A DNA stretch of 64,000 nucleotides from Longitalea luteola (GTDB taxonomy: Bacteria > Bacteroidota > Bacteroidia > Chitinophagales > Chitinophagaceae), in NCBI RefSeq assembly GCF_017356035.1, contig NZ_JAFIQX010000001.1, positions 434,001 through 498,000 on the forward strand, written 5' to 3'. The notes under the pieces are model-generated. The model worked only from the letters and a program-made list of their open reading frames with translations. It was not told where the DNA came from and did no database searches. This document shows, in pieces, positions 25,667 to 33,436 of the stretch (positions are counted from its first letter, which is position 1; each line of letters starts with the position of its first letter). The translations under genes and the position numbers were made by a program.

Positions 25667-27241
25667 ATGGAAGTAGAAACCGTACAGACCCGAAAGACAC
25701 TAATTGACAGACTGGCTCCTCCAACGACATGGGACCTGCTGGTGATTGGGGGTGGAGCCACCGGCTTAGGCATTGCATTAGAAGCAGTTAGCAGAGGATA
25801 TTCGGTATTGCTCGTGGAGCAGGCCGATTTTGCGAAAGGCACCTCCAGCCGCAGCACCAAACTGGTGCATGGTGGCGTGCGATACCTGGCACAAGGTGAT
25901 ATTCAACTGGTTAGAGAAGCCAGCATCGAACGGGGCCTGTTATGGCGAAATGCTCCTCATTTGGTTAAGAACCAGACTTTCATTATTCCCATTTATACTT
26001 TCTGGGACCGGCTGAAATACACCATCGGTCTGAAGCTCTACGACTGGATCTCGGGCCGCCTGAGCCTGGGATCGTCTGTTTTTGTTCCCCGTTCCAAAGC
26101 ATTACAGAAATTACCCAATATAAGATCCGAAGGACTGGTAGGTGGCGTGCTGTACCACGACGGTCAGTTCGATGACAGCCGCCTGGCCATTAACCTGGTG
26201 CAAACCATCATCGAGCAGGGCGGGGTAGCGCTGAATTATATGAAGGTGACCGGTCTGCTAAAAGACAACGGACAAATTGCAGGAGCTACCATCACCGATG
26301 TGGAAACCAACCGATCCTATGTTTGTAAGGCAAAGGCCGTGATCAATGCCACCGGGGTGTTTGTTGATGAGGTGCTGCAGATGGATAATCCCACCGGAAC
26401 AAAAAGTATAACAGCCAGTCAGGGGGTGCACCTGGTGCTGGATAAAAAATTTTACCCCAGTAACGATGCGTTGATGATCCCGGCTACCAGTGATGGACGT
26501 GTGTTGTTTGCCGTGCCCTGGCATGGCAAGGTGGTGGTGGGCACTACCGATACGCCGGTAACCGAAGCATCGCTGGAACCACAGGCACTGGAAAAAGAAA
26601 TTGCGTTTATTCTTGAAAATGCATCACGCTATTTTGTTCAGCAGCCGAAACGAAGCGATGTACTGAGTGTGTTTGCGGGCTTACGTCCGCTCGCAGCGCC
26701 ACAGGGTGGCAACCAGAAAACCAAAGAGATCTCCCGCAGTCATAAGATCATGGTAACGCCTTCAAAGCTGTTCACCATTTTAGGCGGTAAATGGACCACC
26801 TTTCGCAAAATGGGCGAGGATATGGTCGACCGCATAGAGAAAGAACTGCGGTGGCCGCATAAGAAAACAGCTACCCGTAATTTGGCTATCCATGGATCGG
26901 TGGCGAATGTTAACCTCAACGACCCGTTATATTTTTATGGCAGCGATAAAGAACGCGTGAAAGCATTGATGAACGGACATTCGAATGAATGGCTCAGCAC
27001 CAGTCTGCAGATCCATGAAGCGCAGGTAGTATGGGCGGTGCAGCATGAAATGGCGCGCACCGTCGAAGATGTATTAAGCCGCCGTACCAGGGCGCTGCTG
27101 CTCGATGCCCGCGAAAGCATCCGCATGGCGGAACCGGTAGCCGCTATTATGGCGAAAGCATTACAAAAAGATAATAACTGGATAAAGGAGCAGGTGGCAT
27201 CCTATACAAAATTGGCTGAAGGATACGTGTTGAAGAGCTGA
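25667..27241 (+). CDS. glpD: glycerol-3-phosphate dehydrogenase/oxidase
   Basis: A 524-residue FAD enzyme that oxidises sn-glycerol-3-phosphate to dihydroxyacetone phosphate and passes electrons to quinone, peripheral to the inner membrane. The FAD-binding Rossmann motif is WDLLVIGGGATGLGIALEA near 21-40, and FAKGTSSRSTKLVHGGVRYL near 56-75 is the family signature. The C-terminal DAO_C domain (about 380-510) has the helix with QVVWAVQHEMARTVEDVLSR. Length is normal (about 500-560). It is divergent from a DeoR-type regulator with an operator-like region between them. It opens the glycerol block that continues with phosphoesterases, glpK and glpF, though the 254-bp gap downstream may separate transcripts. 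Confidence 0.95.
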   Translation: MEVETVQTRKTLIDRLAPPTTWDLLVIGGGATGLGIALEAVSRGYSVLLVEQADFAKGTSSRSTKLVHGGVRYLAQGDIQLVREASIERGLLWRNAPHLVKNQTFIIPIYTFWDRLKYTIGLKLYDWISGRLSLGSSVFVPRSKALQKLPNIRSEGLVGGVLYHDGQFDDSRLAINLVQTIIEQGGVALNYMKVTGLLKDNGQIAGATITDVETNRSYVCKAKAVINATGVFVDEVLQMDNPTGTKSITASQGVHLVLDKKFYPSNDALMIPATSDGRVLFAVPWHGKVVVGTTDTPVTEASLEPQALEKEIAFILENASRYFVQQPKRSDVLSVFAGLRPLAAPQGGNQKTKEISRSHKIMVTPSKLFTILGGKWTTFRKMGEDMVDRIEKELRWPHKKTATRNLAIHGSVANVNLNDPLYFYGSDKERVKALMNGHSNEWLSTSLQIHEAQVVWAVQHEMARTVEDVLSRRTRALLLDARESIRMAEPVAAIMAKALQKDNNWIKEQVASYTKLAEGYVLKS

Positions 27242-27272
27242 GGCGGAAGTCGGAAGTCGGAAGCCGGAATGC

Positions 27273-27284
27273 GCAAACGTTTGC
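27273..27284. promoter_or_regulatory. LacI/PurR-type palindrome
   Basis: GCAAACGTTTGC is a perfect 12-bp palindrome with a central CG, the form bound by LacI-family regulators (PurR and related). It lies 31 bp after the glpD stop and 212 bp before the phosphoesterase gene. No LacI-family gene is in the window. Confidence 0.35.
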
Positions 27285-27495
27285 TTAGCGCTTTTGTTTT
27301 GATTACTTGCAACCAGCGCCTAAATGGCGCCGTCTCTTGAAGCCGAAAAAAACACTAACAATATAGCATAATAACTGTGGGCGGGGAAGATTGCAATTGC
27401 CTGATGGGTTAGCCCCAAGCTGTTTACGCTAGTAAAGTGAAGCTGACATTGCGTGCGCTATTTCACGTTGGCCGTTTCACGATAAAATCTGTATA

Positions 27496-28914
27496 ATGAA
27501 AAGACGCAAATTCATTTCCTCGCTTGGTTGGCTGACTGCAGGATGGGCATTGACCCCTTTAGCGCCTGCAAAAGCATTTGTTCCCCTAGAAAAGAAAATT
27601 AAAGGTTCCGTACTCGCAAAAGGCAAAGGCCTCAAAGATGTAGTCGTAAGTGACGGATATTCGGTAGTAACCACCGATAAGTCCGGAAAATATGAAATGG
27701 AACTGCATCCCAATGCCACGGCTATTTTTGTTTCTACCCCTGCCGGTTATGCGTTTACCCATGAAAAAGGACTTTCCCGCCATTACCGCCTGGTAAAAGA
27801 CATCAATAAACGCAAAGGCATCAACTTTGAGCTGGAAGCATTAACGGTAGATGATACGAATCACCAGTTCATTATCTGGGCCGATCCGCAGGTTAAAAAC
27901 GAAAAAGATGTTAACCGCATGATGGCGGAATCAGTGCCCGACGTGCAGAAATTCGTGCAGGCAGCCAATGGCGCCCTGCTGCATGGCATTACGGTGGGTG
28001 ACATTGTTTGGGATAACCATGCCCTGTACCCCAGTTATAATGCGGCCGTAGAAAAAATGGGCATTCCCTTTTTCCAATGTATCGGCAATCATGATATGGA
28101 TTATAATAAAGGTGGTGATGAAGTATCGGATGATACCTTCCAGCAATATTACGGTCCCACCTGGTATTCTTTCAATCGGGGTAAAGTGCACTACGTAGTA
28201 CTGGATGACGTACGTTACCTGGGCAAAGACCGCGAATACGATGGTTATATTTCAGAAGAACAATTGGCCTGGTTGCAAAAAGACCTGTCGTTTGTTCCCA
28301 ACGATCACCTGGTGATCGTGTGCGTACATATACCCGTACACAATGAAGTGAAGAACAACGAAGCATTGTATGCCGTTTTGAAAGGCAGGAATGTACATAT
28401 CATGTCGGGCCATACGCATTATCATCGAAATGTTATAAAACACGATATATTTGAGCACAACCACGGTACGGTTTGCGGCGCCTGGTGGACGGGTCCTATT
28501 TGCGGCGATGGTACGCCTTCTGGTTATGGCGTGTATTCGGTAAAAGGCACCGAGTTAAGCTGGTATTATCAATCTACCGGTAAAGAAGCCGACCACCAGG
28601 TAAGCCTGATCGTAAAGGACGAAGATGCCGCCAGCAAAAAACTGCAGGTGAATGTGTGGAATTATGATCCGGCCTGGCAGGTAGAATGCTGGGTAGACGG
28701 CGCTAAACACGATGCTTTGAAACAGGAAAAAGGGTTCGACCTGTTAGCGGTTGATCTGTATAAAGGGCCGCAATTGCCCAAGCCACGCGGCTTTGCCGAA
28801 CCCAAGAAAACAGATCATTTGTTCCATGCAATGATCCCGGCTACTGCAAAGCAGGTGAAGGTGGTAGCTACCGACCGGTTTGGCAAGAAGTATACTGCGG
28901 AATACAAGGCCTAG
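27496..28914 (+). CDS. exported calcineurin-type metallophosphoesterase
   Basis: A 472-residue protein with three parts: an N-terminal signal resembling a Tat signal (MKRRKFISSLGWLTAG), a small beta domain (about 35-115, calcineurin N-terminal type), a calcineurin-like phosphoesterase core (about 125-330) and a C-terminal beta domain (about 340-470). Core metal motifs: WADPQ near 137, VGDIVWDN near 168, IGNHDMD near 196, CVHIPVHN near 275 and the GHTHYHRN near 303. The first motif has DPQ where DxH is usual. Substrates of this class are poorly known; phosphodiesters or nucleotides are likely. Lying between glpD and glpK, it may release glycerol phosphates in the periplasm. Confidence 0.85.
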   Translation: MKRRKFISSLGWLTAGWALTPLAPAKAFVPLEKKIKGSVLAKGKGLKDVVVSDGYSVVTTDKSGKYEMELHPNATAIFVSTPAGYAFTHEKGLSRHYRLVKDINKRKGINFELEALTVDDTNHQFIIWADPQVKNEKDVNRMMAESVPDVQKFVQAANGALLHGITVGDIVWDNHALYPSYNAAVEKMGIPFFQCIGNHDMDYNKGGDEVSDDTFQQYYGPTWYSFNRGKVHYVVLDDVRYLGKDREYDGYISEEQLAWLQKDLSFVPNDHLVIVCVHIPVHNEVKNNEALYAVLKGRNVHIMSGHTHYHRNVIKHDIFEHNHGTVCGAWWTGPICGDGTPSGYGVYSVKGTELSWYYQSTGKEADHQVSLIVKDEDAASKKLQVNVWNYDPAWQVECWVDGAKHDALKQEKGFDLLAVDLYKGPQLPKPRGFAEPKKTDHLFHAMIPATAKQVKVVATDRFGKKYTAEYKA

Positions 28915-28919
28915 AAATA

Positions 28920-28956
28920 CGAAATATGAAGTACGAAGTATGAAGTATGAAGTATG
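28920..28956. repeat. tandem GAAGTATGAAGTAC repeats
   Basis: Four imperfect GAAGTAYGAARTAT units immediately follow the phosphoesterase stop. Very similar units follow the fecR gene at 39664-39709. Confidence 0.75.
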
Positions 28957-29025
28957 AGTACAGTAACAGTTTTTAAGAAATCACTATCGAATATATTTAC
29001 AACAGGAACATAACAAGCAGCATAT

Positions 29026-29700
29026 ATGAAAAAAAGGATCAGTGGACTGGTTACAGGTTTGTTCATGATTGGCCTTGCTGTATCGGCGCAAGAGACAAAA
29101 ATGGATAGTACGATCCGTCCGGCCGCCTATGCAGTAAGATATGGATTGTTCAAAAACTATCCCGATTCAAAAAAAGATATCATCTTCCTGGGCAATAGTA
29201 TTACGCAGGGGGTTGACTGGGCGGAATTGTTGCAAAACCCGAATGCCCGCAACCGCGGTATTTCAGGCGATATAACCTATGGCGTGCTCGAACGCCTGCA
29301 TGAGGTGACCGAAGGGCAGCCGGCAAAAGTTTTTATATTGATCGGTATTAACGATATTCAGCACAATATTCCCGATTCGTTGATCGTGAATAATTACCGG
29401 CGCATCATCCGGCAGATCAAAGCACAGTCACCAAAAACAAAGATCTATTTCCATACGCTGTTGCCCGTGAACAATGAGTTCACCCAGTTCAAAAAACATT
29501 ATAACAAGGATGAGCATATTGCTTATGTGAATGAGGGATTGAAGAAAATAGGCGCAGAAGAAAACATCACCGTGATCGATCTGCACCCGCATTTCCTCGA
29601 TGCCGCCAAAAAACTGGATAAACGCTATACGATGGATGGGTTGCACCTGAATGCAGAGGGTTACAAGGTTTGGGCAGGTGTGCTGAAACCTTATTTGTAA
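29026..29700 (+). CDS. secreted SGNH/GDSL hydrolase
   Basis: A 224-residue esterase of the SGNH fold with a signal peptide of about 21 residues ending VSAQ. Block I is IIFLGNSITQG with nucleophile S58; the block II Gly is in GISGDITYG near 85; block III Asn is in IGINDIQ near 110; and block V holds the Asp and His in MDGLHLN near 209. Such enzymes deacetylate sugars or cleave lipid esters (platelet-activating-factor acetylhydrolase type). It sits between the phosphoesterase and glpK on the same strand, so one possible job is deacylating glycerophospholipids to glycerophosphodiesters; deacetylation of glycans is the alternative. Exported or periplasmic. Confidence 0.9.
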   Translation: MKKRISGLVTGLFMIGLAVSAQETKMDSTIRPAAYAVRYGLFKNYPDSKKDIIFLGNSITQGVDWAELLQNPNARNRGISGDITYGVLERLHEVTEGQPAKVFILIGINDIQHNIPDSLIVNNYRRIIRQIKAQSPKTKIYFHTLLPVNNEFTQFKKHYNKDEHIAYVNEGLKKIGAEENITVIDLHPHFLDAAKKLDKRYTMDGLHLNAEGYKVWAGVLKPYL

Positions 29701-29728
29701 AGTTCAATATATGACGACATAGGCAGGA

Positions 29729-29810
29729 GTTACAGGTTACAAGTTGCAGGTTACAGGGCTTTTTACTACGGGTTCTTTACCCTTGCAACCTGGAACCTGG
29801 GACCTGTAAC
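29729..29810. repeat. inverted array of GGTTACAGGTTGC words before glpK
   Basis: GTTACAGGTTACAAGTTGCAGG at the left faces CCTTGCAACCTGGAACC and GACCTGTAAC at the right, about 25 bp apart, giving a long imperfect hairpin in the gap before glpK. A similar inverted pair lies before glpF at 31422-31483. Confidence 0.7.
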
Positions 29811-29863
29811 ACGTAGTTTAGATCGGTCTACATAAACGTAATAACTAACGATAATAAAATAAC

Positions 29864-31348
29864 ATGCCTCAATACATCTTGTCATTCGACCAGGGAACAA
29901 CCAGCTCGCGCGCCATTATCTTCGATCAGGCTGGTTCCATTATATCTATCGCTCAAAAAGAATTCACGCAGTTATATCCCCAGCCCGGTTGGGTAGAACA
30001 CGATGCCGGTGAGATCTGGGGCACCCAGCTGGCCGTTGCCGTGGAAGCCGTGAGTAAGGCCGGGTTGAAAGCAACCGATATAGCCGCCATTGGCATCACC
30101 AACCAGCGCGAAACTACCGTTGTATGGGATAAAGAGACAGGCGCCCCGATCCACAATGCCATTGTTTGGCAGGACAGGCGTACGGCCGGCTTTTGTGACG
30201 AGTTGAAAGTAAGATCCGGTAAGCTGATCCAGGAAAAAACAGGGCTGATCGTGGATGCCTATTTTTCCGGAACCAAGATCCGCTGGATCCTGGACAATGT
30301 AGCAGGCGCCCGCAAAAAAGCAGAAGAAGGAAAACTCGCTTTTGGTACTATTGATACCTGGCTGGTATGGAAGCTTACCGGGGGAAAAGTACATGCAACC
30401 GATATTACCAATGCATCGCGTACGATGCTGTTCAATATTCATACCTGCAAATGGGATGAAGAGCTGCTGCAATTACTGAATGTGCCAGCCTCCATGTTAC
30501 CCCAGGTGCGTTCATCCAGTGAAGTGTTCGGTACCACCGACGCCCAGATCCTGGCCGCGCAAATTCCTATTGCCGGTATTGCCGGTGATCAGCAGGCGGC
30601 GTTGTTCGGACAAATGTGCACAGAGCCCGGCATGGTAAAAAATACGTATGGAACCGGTTGCTTTATGTTAATGAATATTGGCGACAAACCCATTTTGTCA
30701 AAGAACAACCTGGTGACCACCATCGCCTGGCAAATCGATGGTAAAGTGCAGTATGCCCTGGAAGGCAGCATCTTTATCGGCGGCGCAGTGGTGCAATGGT
30801 TGCGCGATGGCCTCGGTATCATTACCCATTCTTCCGAAGTGGAAGCGCTGGCCAAACAGGTCACTGATAACGGCGGCGTATACCTGGTGCCTGCTTTTGC
30901 CGGACTGGGCGCTCCGCACTGGGATCAACATGCCCGCGGTACCATCGTAGGTATTACCAGGGGAACAAGCGCTGCCCATATTGCCCGCGCAGCCCTTGAA
31001 AGCATTGCACTGCAAACCATGGATGTATTGACGGCCATGCAGGCTGATGCCGGTTCTCCCATTAAAGAGCTCAGGGTCGACGGTGGCGCCACTGCCAATG
31101 ACCTGCTGTTACAAATCCAGGCCAATGTCTTACAGGCTACAGTGATCAGACCCCAGATCACCGAAACCACTGCTATCGGCGCTGCTTACCTGGCCGGACT
31201 GGCAGTAGGTTACTGGAAGAATATCGACGAGATCAAGAAACAATGGAAGCTCAATAAAAGCTTTTCGCCCGATACCGCGCATGCCAGCCAGTTGATGAAG
31301 GGATGGCAAAAAGCGATCAGAGCGGCAAAAGCGTATGCTGAAGAATAA
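29864..31348 (+). CDS. glpK: glycerol kinase
   Basis: A 494-residue FGGY-family kinase that phosphorylates glycerol to sn-glycerol-3-phosphate with ATP. The N-terminal nucleotide-binding piece is [17 protein letters not shown] near 4-20. [17 protein letters not shown] near 77-93 and [10 protein letters not shown] near 98 are GlpK-specific, with the glycerol-binding Arg and Trp. [11 protein letters not shown] near 163, [12 protein letters not shown] near 242 and [11 protein letters not shown] near 352 follow. Length is the usual 495-505. It lies upstream of glpF with a 193-bp gap that holds an inverted repeat array. Cytoplasmic; traps glycerol entering through GlpF and feeds GlpD. Confidence 0.97.
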   Translation: MPQYILSFDQGTTSSRAIIFDQAGSIISIAQKEFTQLYPQPGWVEHDAGEIWGTQLAVAVEAVSKAGLKATDIAAIGITNQRETTVVWDKETGAPIHNAIVWQDRRTAGFCDELKVRSGKLIQEKTGLIVDAYFSGTKIRWILDNVAGARKKAEEGKLAFGTIDTWLVWKLTGGKVHATDITNASRTMLFNIHTCKWDEELLQLLNVPASMLPQVRSSSEVFGTTDAQILAAQIPIAGIAGDQQAALFGQMCTEPGMVKNTYGTGCFMLMNIGDKPILSKNNLVTTIAWQIDGKVQYALEGSIFIGGAVVQWLRDGLGIITHSSEVEALAKQVTDNGGVYLVPAFAGLGAPHWDQHARGTIVGITRGTSAAHIARAALESIALQTMDVLTAMQADAGSPIKELRVDGGATANDLLLQIQANVLQATVIRPQITETTAIGAAYLAGLAVGYWKNIDEIKKQWKLNKSFSPDTAHASQLMKGWQKAIRAAKAYAEE

Positions 31349-31421
31349 TGTGATAATTTAATAATGTGATGATGTGATGATGATGTGATAATTGGAATTG
31401 CAATGGTAGTAATAAGCTGTT

Positions 31422-31483
31422 AAGGTTACGGTTACAACTTCCAGGGCTATACAACTTGAAACCTGTAACCTGCAACCGGTAAC
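31422..31483. repeat. inverted array of GGTTACGGTTACA words before glpF
   Basis: AAGGTTACGGTTACAACTT faces AACTTGAAACCTGTAACC and TGCAACCGGTAAC. This is the same kind of element as that before glpK at 29729-29810, again 50-100 bp upstream of a start codon. Confidence 0.65.
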
Positions 31484-31541
31484 GCAAAAAGAGAAATCAA
31501 CACTTTAAACCTTAGCGGGTTTAATCTAAAAAAGTTTGTGT

Positions 31542-32279
31542 ATGTCACCATTTACCGCCGAGTTTATCGGCACCATGTTTTTGATCCTGTTGGGAACAGG
31601 TGTTGTGGCGAACGTAATATTAAAAGGAACTAAAGGAAATGCCGGCGGCTGGATGGTGATCACCACCGGTTGGGCGCTGGCTGTATTTGTAGGCGTGGTG
31701 ATCGCAGGCCCCTACAGCACCGCACACCTGAATCCTGCCGTGTCAATAGGACTGGCGATCGCCGGAAAATTTGACTGGGCCAATGTGCCCGCCTACGTCC
31801 TGGCCCAACTGCTGGGCGCAATGGCAGGCGCTTTCCTGACATGGCTCGTGTATAAGGATCATTTCAACACTACTGCCGATCCCGATACCCAGCTCGCGGT
31901 GTTCAGTACCTCGCCGGCTATCCGAAACGTTACATTCAATTTATTAAGTGAGATCATCGGCACCTTCGTACTGATCTTTGTCGTATTCTATTTCACCGAT
32001 GCCGAGATCAGGAACCCTAAAGCGCCTATTGGCCTGGGTTCACTAGGTGCGTTGCCGGTGGCTTTTCTGGTATGGGCCATTGGTTTGTCATTGGGCGGAA
32101 CAACCGGTTATGCCATTAACCCCGCACGTGACCTGGGGCCCCGCATCATCCATGCTTTACTGCCCATTAAACAAAAAGGAAGCAGTAACTGGAAATATGC
32201 CTGGATCCCGGTGATAGGTCCAACCATCGGGGCCGTTTTAGCCGCTTTGATATACATGCTACTCGAGATTAAAAAATGA
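31542..32279 (+). CDS. glpF: MIP family glycerol facilitator
   Basis: A 245-residue aquaglyceroporin with six membrane helices and two half-helices. The two NPA boxes are HLNPAVSIGLA near 64-74 and YAINPARDLGPR near 190-201; the Asp after the second NPA (NPARD) is the mark of glycerol facilitators rather than water channels. It lets glycerol diffuse across the inner membrane. The start is set at the ATG at 31542 (MSPFTAEF); a TTG two codons earlier is in frame but not needed. The stop overlaps the start of the GDPD gene by four bases (ATGA), so translation of the two is likely coupled. Confidence 0.96.
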   Translation: MSPFTAEFIGTMFLILLGTGVVANVILKGTKGNAGGWMVITTGWALAVFVGVVIAGPYSTAHLNPAVSIGLAIAGKFDWANVPAYVLAQLLGAMAGAFLTWLVYKDHFNTTADPDTQLAVFSTSPAIRNVTFNLLSEIIGTFVLIFVVFYFTDAEIRNPKAPIGLGSLGALPVAFLVWAIGLSLGGTTGYAINPARDLGPRIIHALLPIKQKGSSNWKYAWIPVIGPTIGAVLAALIYMLLEIKK

Positions 32280-33196
32280 AACATATAATGAAACGTATTG
32301 TAGTGTTAACGGTGATCGCGGGCTGTGTAGCAGCCTGCAGTGCCTCCAGGAAAATGACCATTCCCGATAACTATCCATCATTTTACAAGGAAGGACATCG
32401 GGGTACCCGCGGATTAATGCCCGAGAATACCATTCCGGCTATGAAGAAAGGCGTGGAAGTGGGCGCTAATTGTATTGAGGTGGATGTATATCTTACCAAA
32501 GACAAAAAAGTGCTGATCTCGCATGATCCATTCCCAAACATTGCCCATACCGTATTCAACGATGGCAGTGAAATTCCCAAAGCAGATGCCAAAAAGTATG
32601 TGTGGTACCAGATGAATTATGAAGACATTAAAAAGTTCGATGTAGGCTCCAAACCTTTTCCTGCCTGGCCGCAGCAACAAAAAATAAAAGTAGGTATGCC
32701 GTTGCTGGGCGAACTGATCGATTCGGTAGAAGCGTATGTAACTGCGAATAACCTGCCGAAACCGATCTATAATATTGAACTAAAAACATCCGTCCGGTAT
32801 GACAGCCTGAAATACAATGCCCCTCCGGCCGAAGTGGTAGACGCCGTACTGGAAGATGTAAAAGGCCGGAACATCGGTAACCGGTTCTATATTCAGTCAT
32901 TCGATGTGCGCCCCCTGCAGTACGTGCACAAAAAGTATCCGCATATCGTTATTGGCTATTTGACTACCGGCAAGAACCTCGACAGCAATTTCAAGAGCCT
33001 GGGATTCTTCCCGCATATTTATAGTCCGGAGTTCAACCTGGTGACCAAAGCCATGGCCGATTACTGTCACAGCAGGAACATGAAGCTGGTTCCCTGGACC
33101 GTAAATGATAAAGAGAAAATGAAAAGCCTCATCGCCGATGGTGTTGACGGCATTATTACTGATTATCCGAATTATTTTGCCGAAATCGGTAAATAA
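32276..33196 (+). CDS. glycerophosphodiester phosphodiesterase lipoprotein
   Basis: A 306-residue GDPD enzyme that splits glycerophosphodiesters to sn-glycerol-3-phosphate and an alcohol. The N-terminal hydrophobic segment ends VAAC with Cys at residue 21, a lipobox, so it acts in the periplasm or at a membrane surface. Family motifs: GHRGTRGLMPENT near 40-52 (catalytic His and Arg), IEVDVYLTKDKKVLISHDP near 69-87 (metal Glu and Asp and second catalytic His), and IYNIELK near 165. It overlaps glpF by four bases, which ties it to the glp block: its products would feed GlpK/GlpD. The ATG at 32276 is used; 32288 is an alternative. It ends at a terminator at 33229. Confidence 0.93.
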   Translation: MKHIMKRIVVLTVIAGCVAACSASRKMTIPDNYPSFYKEGHRGTRGLMPENTIPAMKKGVEVGANCIEVDVYLTKDKKVLISHDPFPNIAHTVFNDGSEIPKADAKKYVWYQMNYEDIKKFDVGSKPFPAWPQQQKIKVGMPLLGELIDSVEAYVTANNLPKPIYNIELKTSVRYDSLKYNAPPAEVVDAVLEDVKGRNIGNRFYIQSFDVRPLQYVHKKYPHIVIGYLTTGKNLDSNFKSLGFFPHIYSPEFNLVTKAMADYCHSRNMKLVPWTVNDKEKMKSLIADGVDGIITDYPNYFAEIGK

Positions 33197-33228
33197 GTTG
33201 ATGAGTTTATAAGTTGACAAGTTAAGAG

Positions 33229-33262
33229 GTGGGGCAGTTTATAAGACCGCCCCATCTTTTTT
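33229..33262 (+). terminator. intrinsic terminator of the glpF-GDPD transcript
   Basis: GTGGGGCAGT pairs with ACCGCCCCAT (one A-C mismatch and one G-T pair) across a 7-nt loop, then CTTTTTT. It lies 33 bp after the GDPD stop. Confidence 0.85.
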
Positions 33263-33294
33263 ATTGTAGGCAACTGAGATGTTAATTCATTCAG

Positions 33295-33381
33295 TTGCCG
33301 GTTACCAGTTACCAGTTGCCGGGAACTGGGAATAATTGACCATTGGCCATTCACCATTGACCATTGACTATTGACCATTAA
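33295..33381. repeat. CAGTTGCCGGTTAC and ATTGACCATTGACC arrays
   Basis: The first part (33295-33332) repeats AGTTGCCGGTTACC/AGTTACC; the second (33335-33381) repeats TTGACCATTCACCA/TTGACCATTGACTA. An upstream ATG for the GH92 gene falls inside the second array, which argues against that start. Confidence 0.7.
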
Positions 33382-33436
33382 GTGCACTATATTGCGACAA
33401 ATTTGTAATATTTTGATTTGTTGTAAATTCATCGGC

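Noticed and set aside
31536-31541. TTG start two codons before glpF
   Set aside because: The ATG at 31542 gives the standard facilitator N-terminus and needs no rare start codon.
33371-33436. Earlier in-frame start for the GH92 gene
   Set aside because: The ATG lies in an ATTGACCATT repeat array and the added residues precede the real signal peptide.
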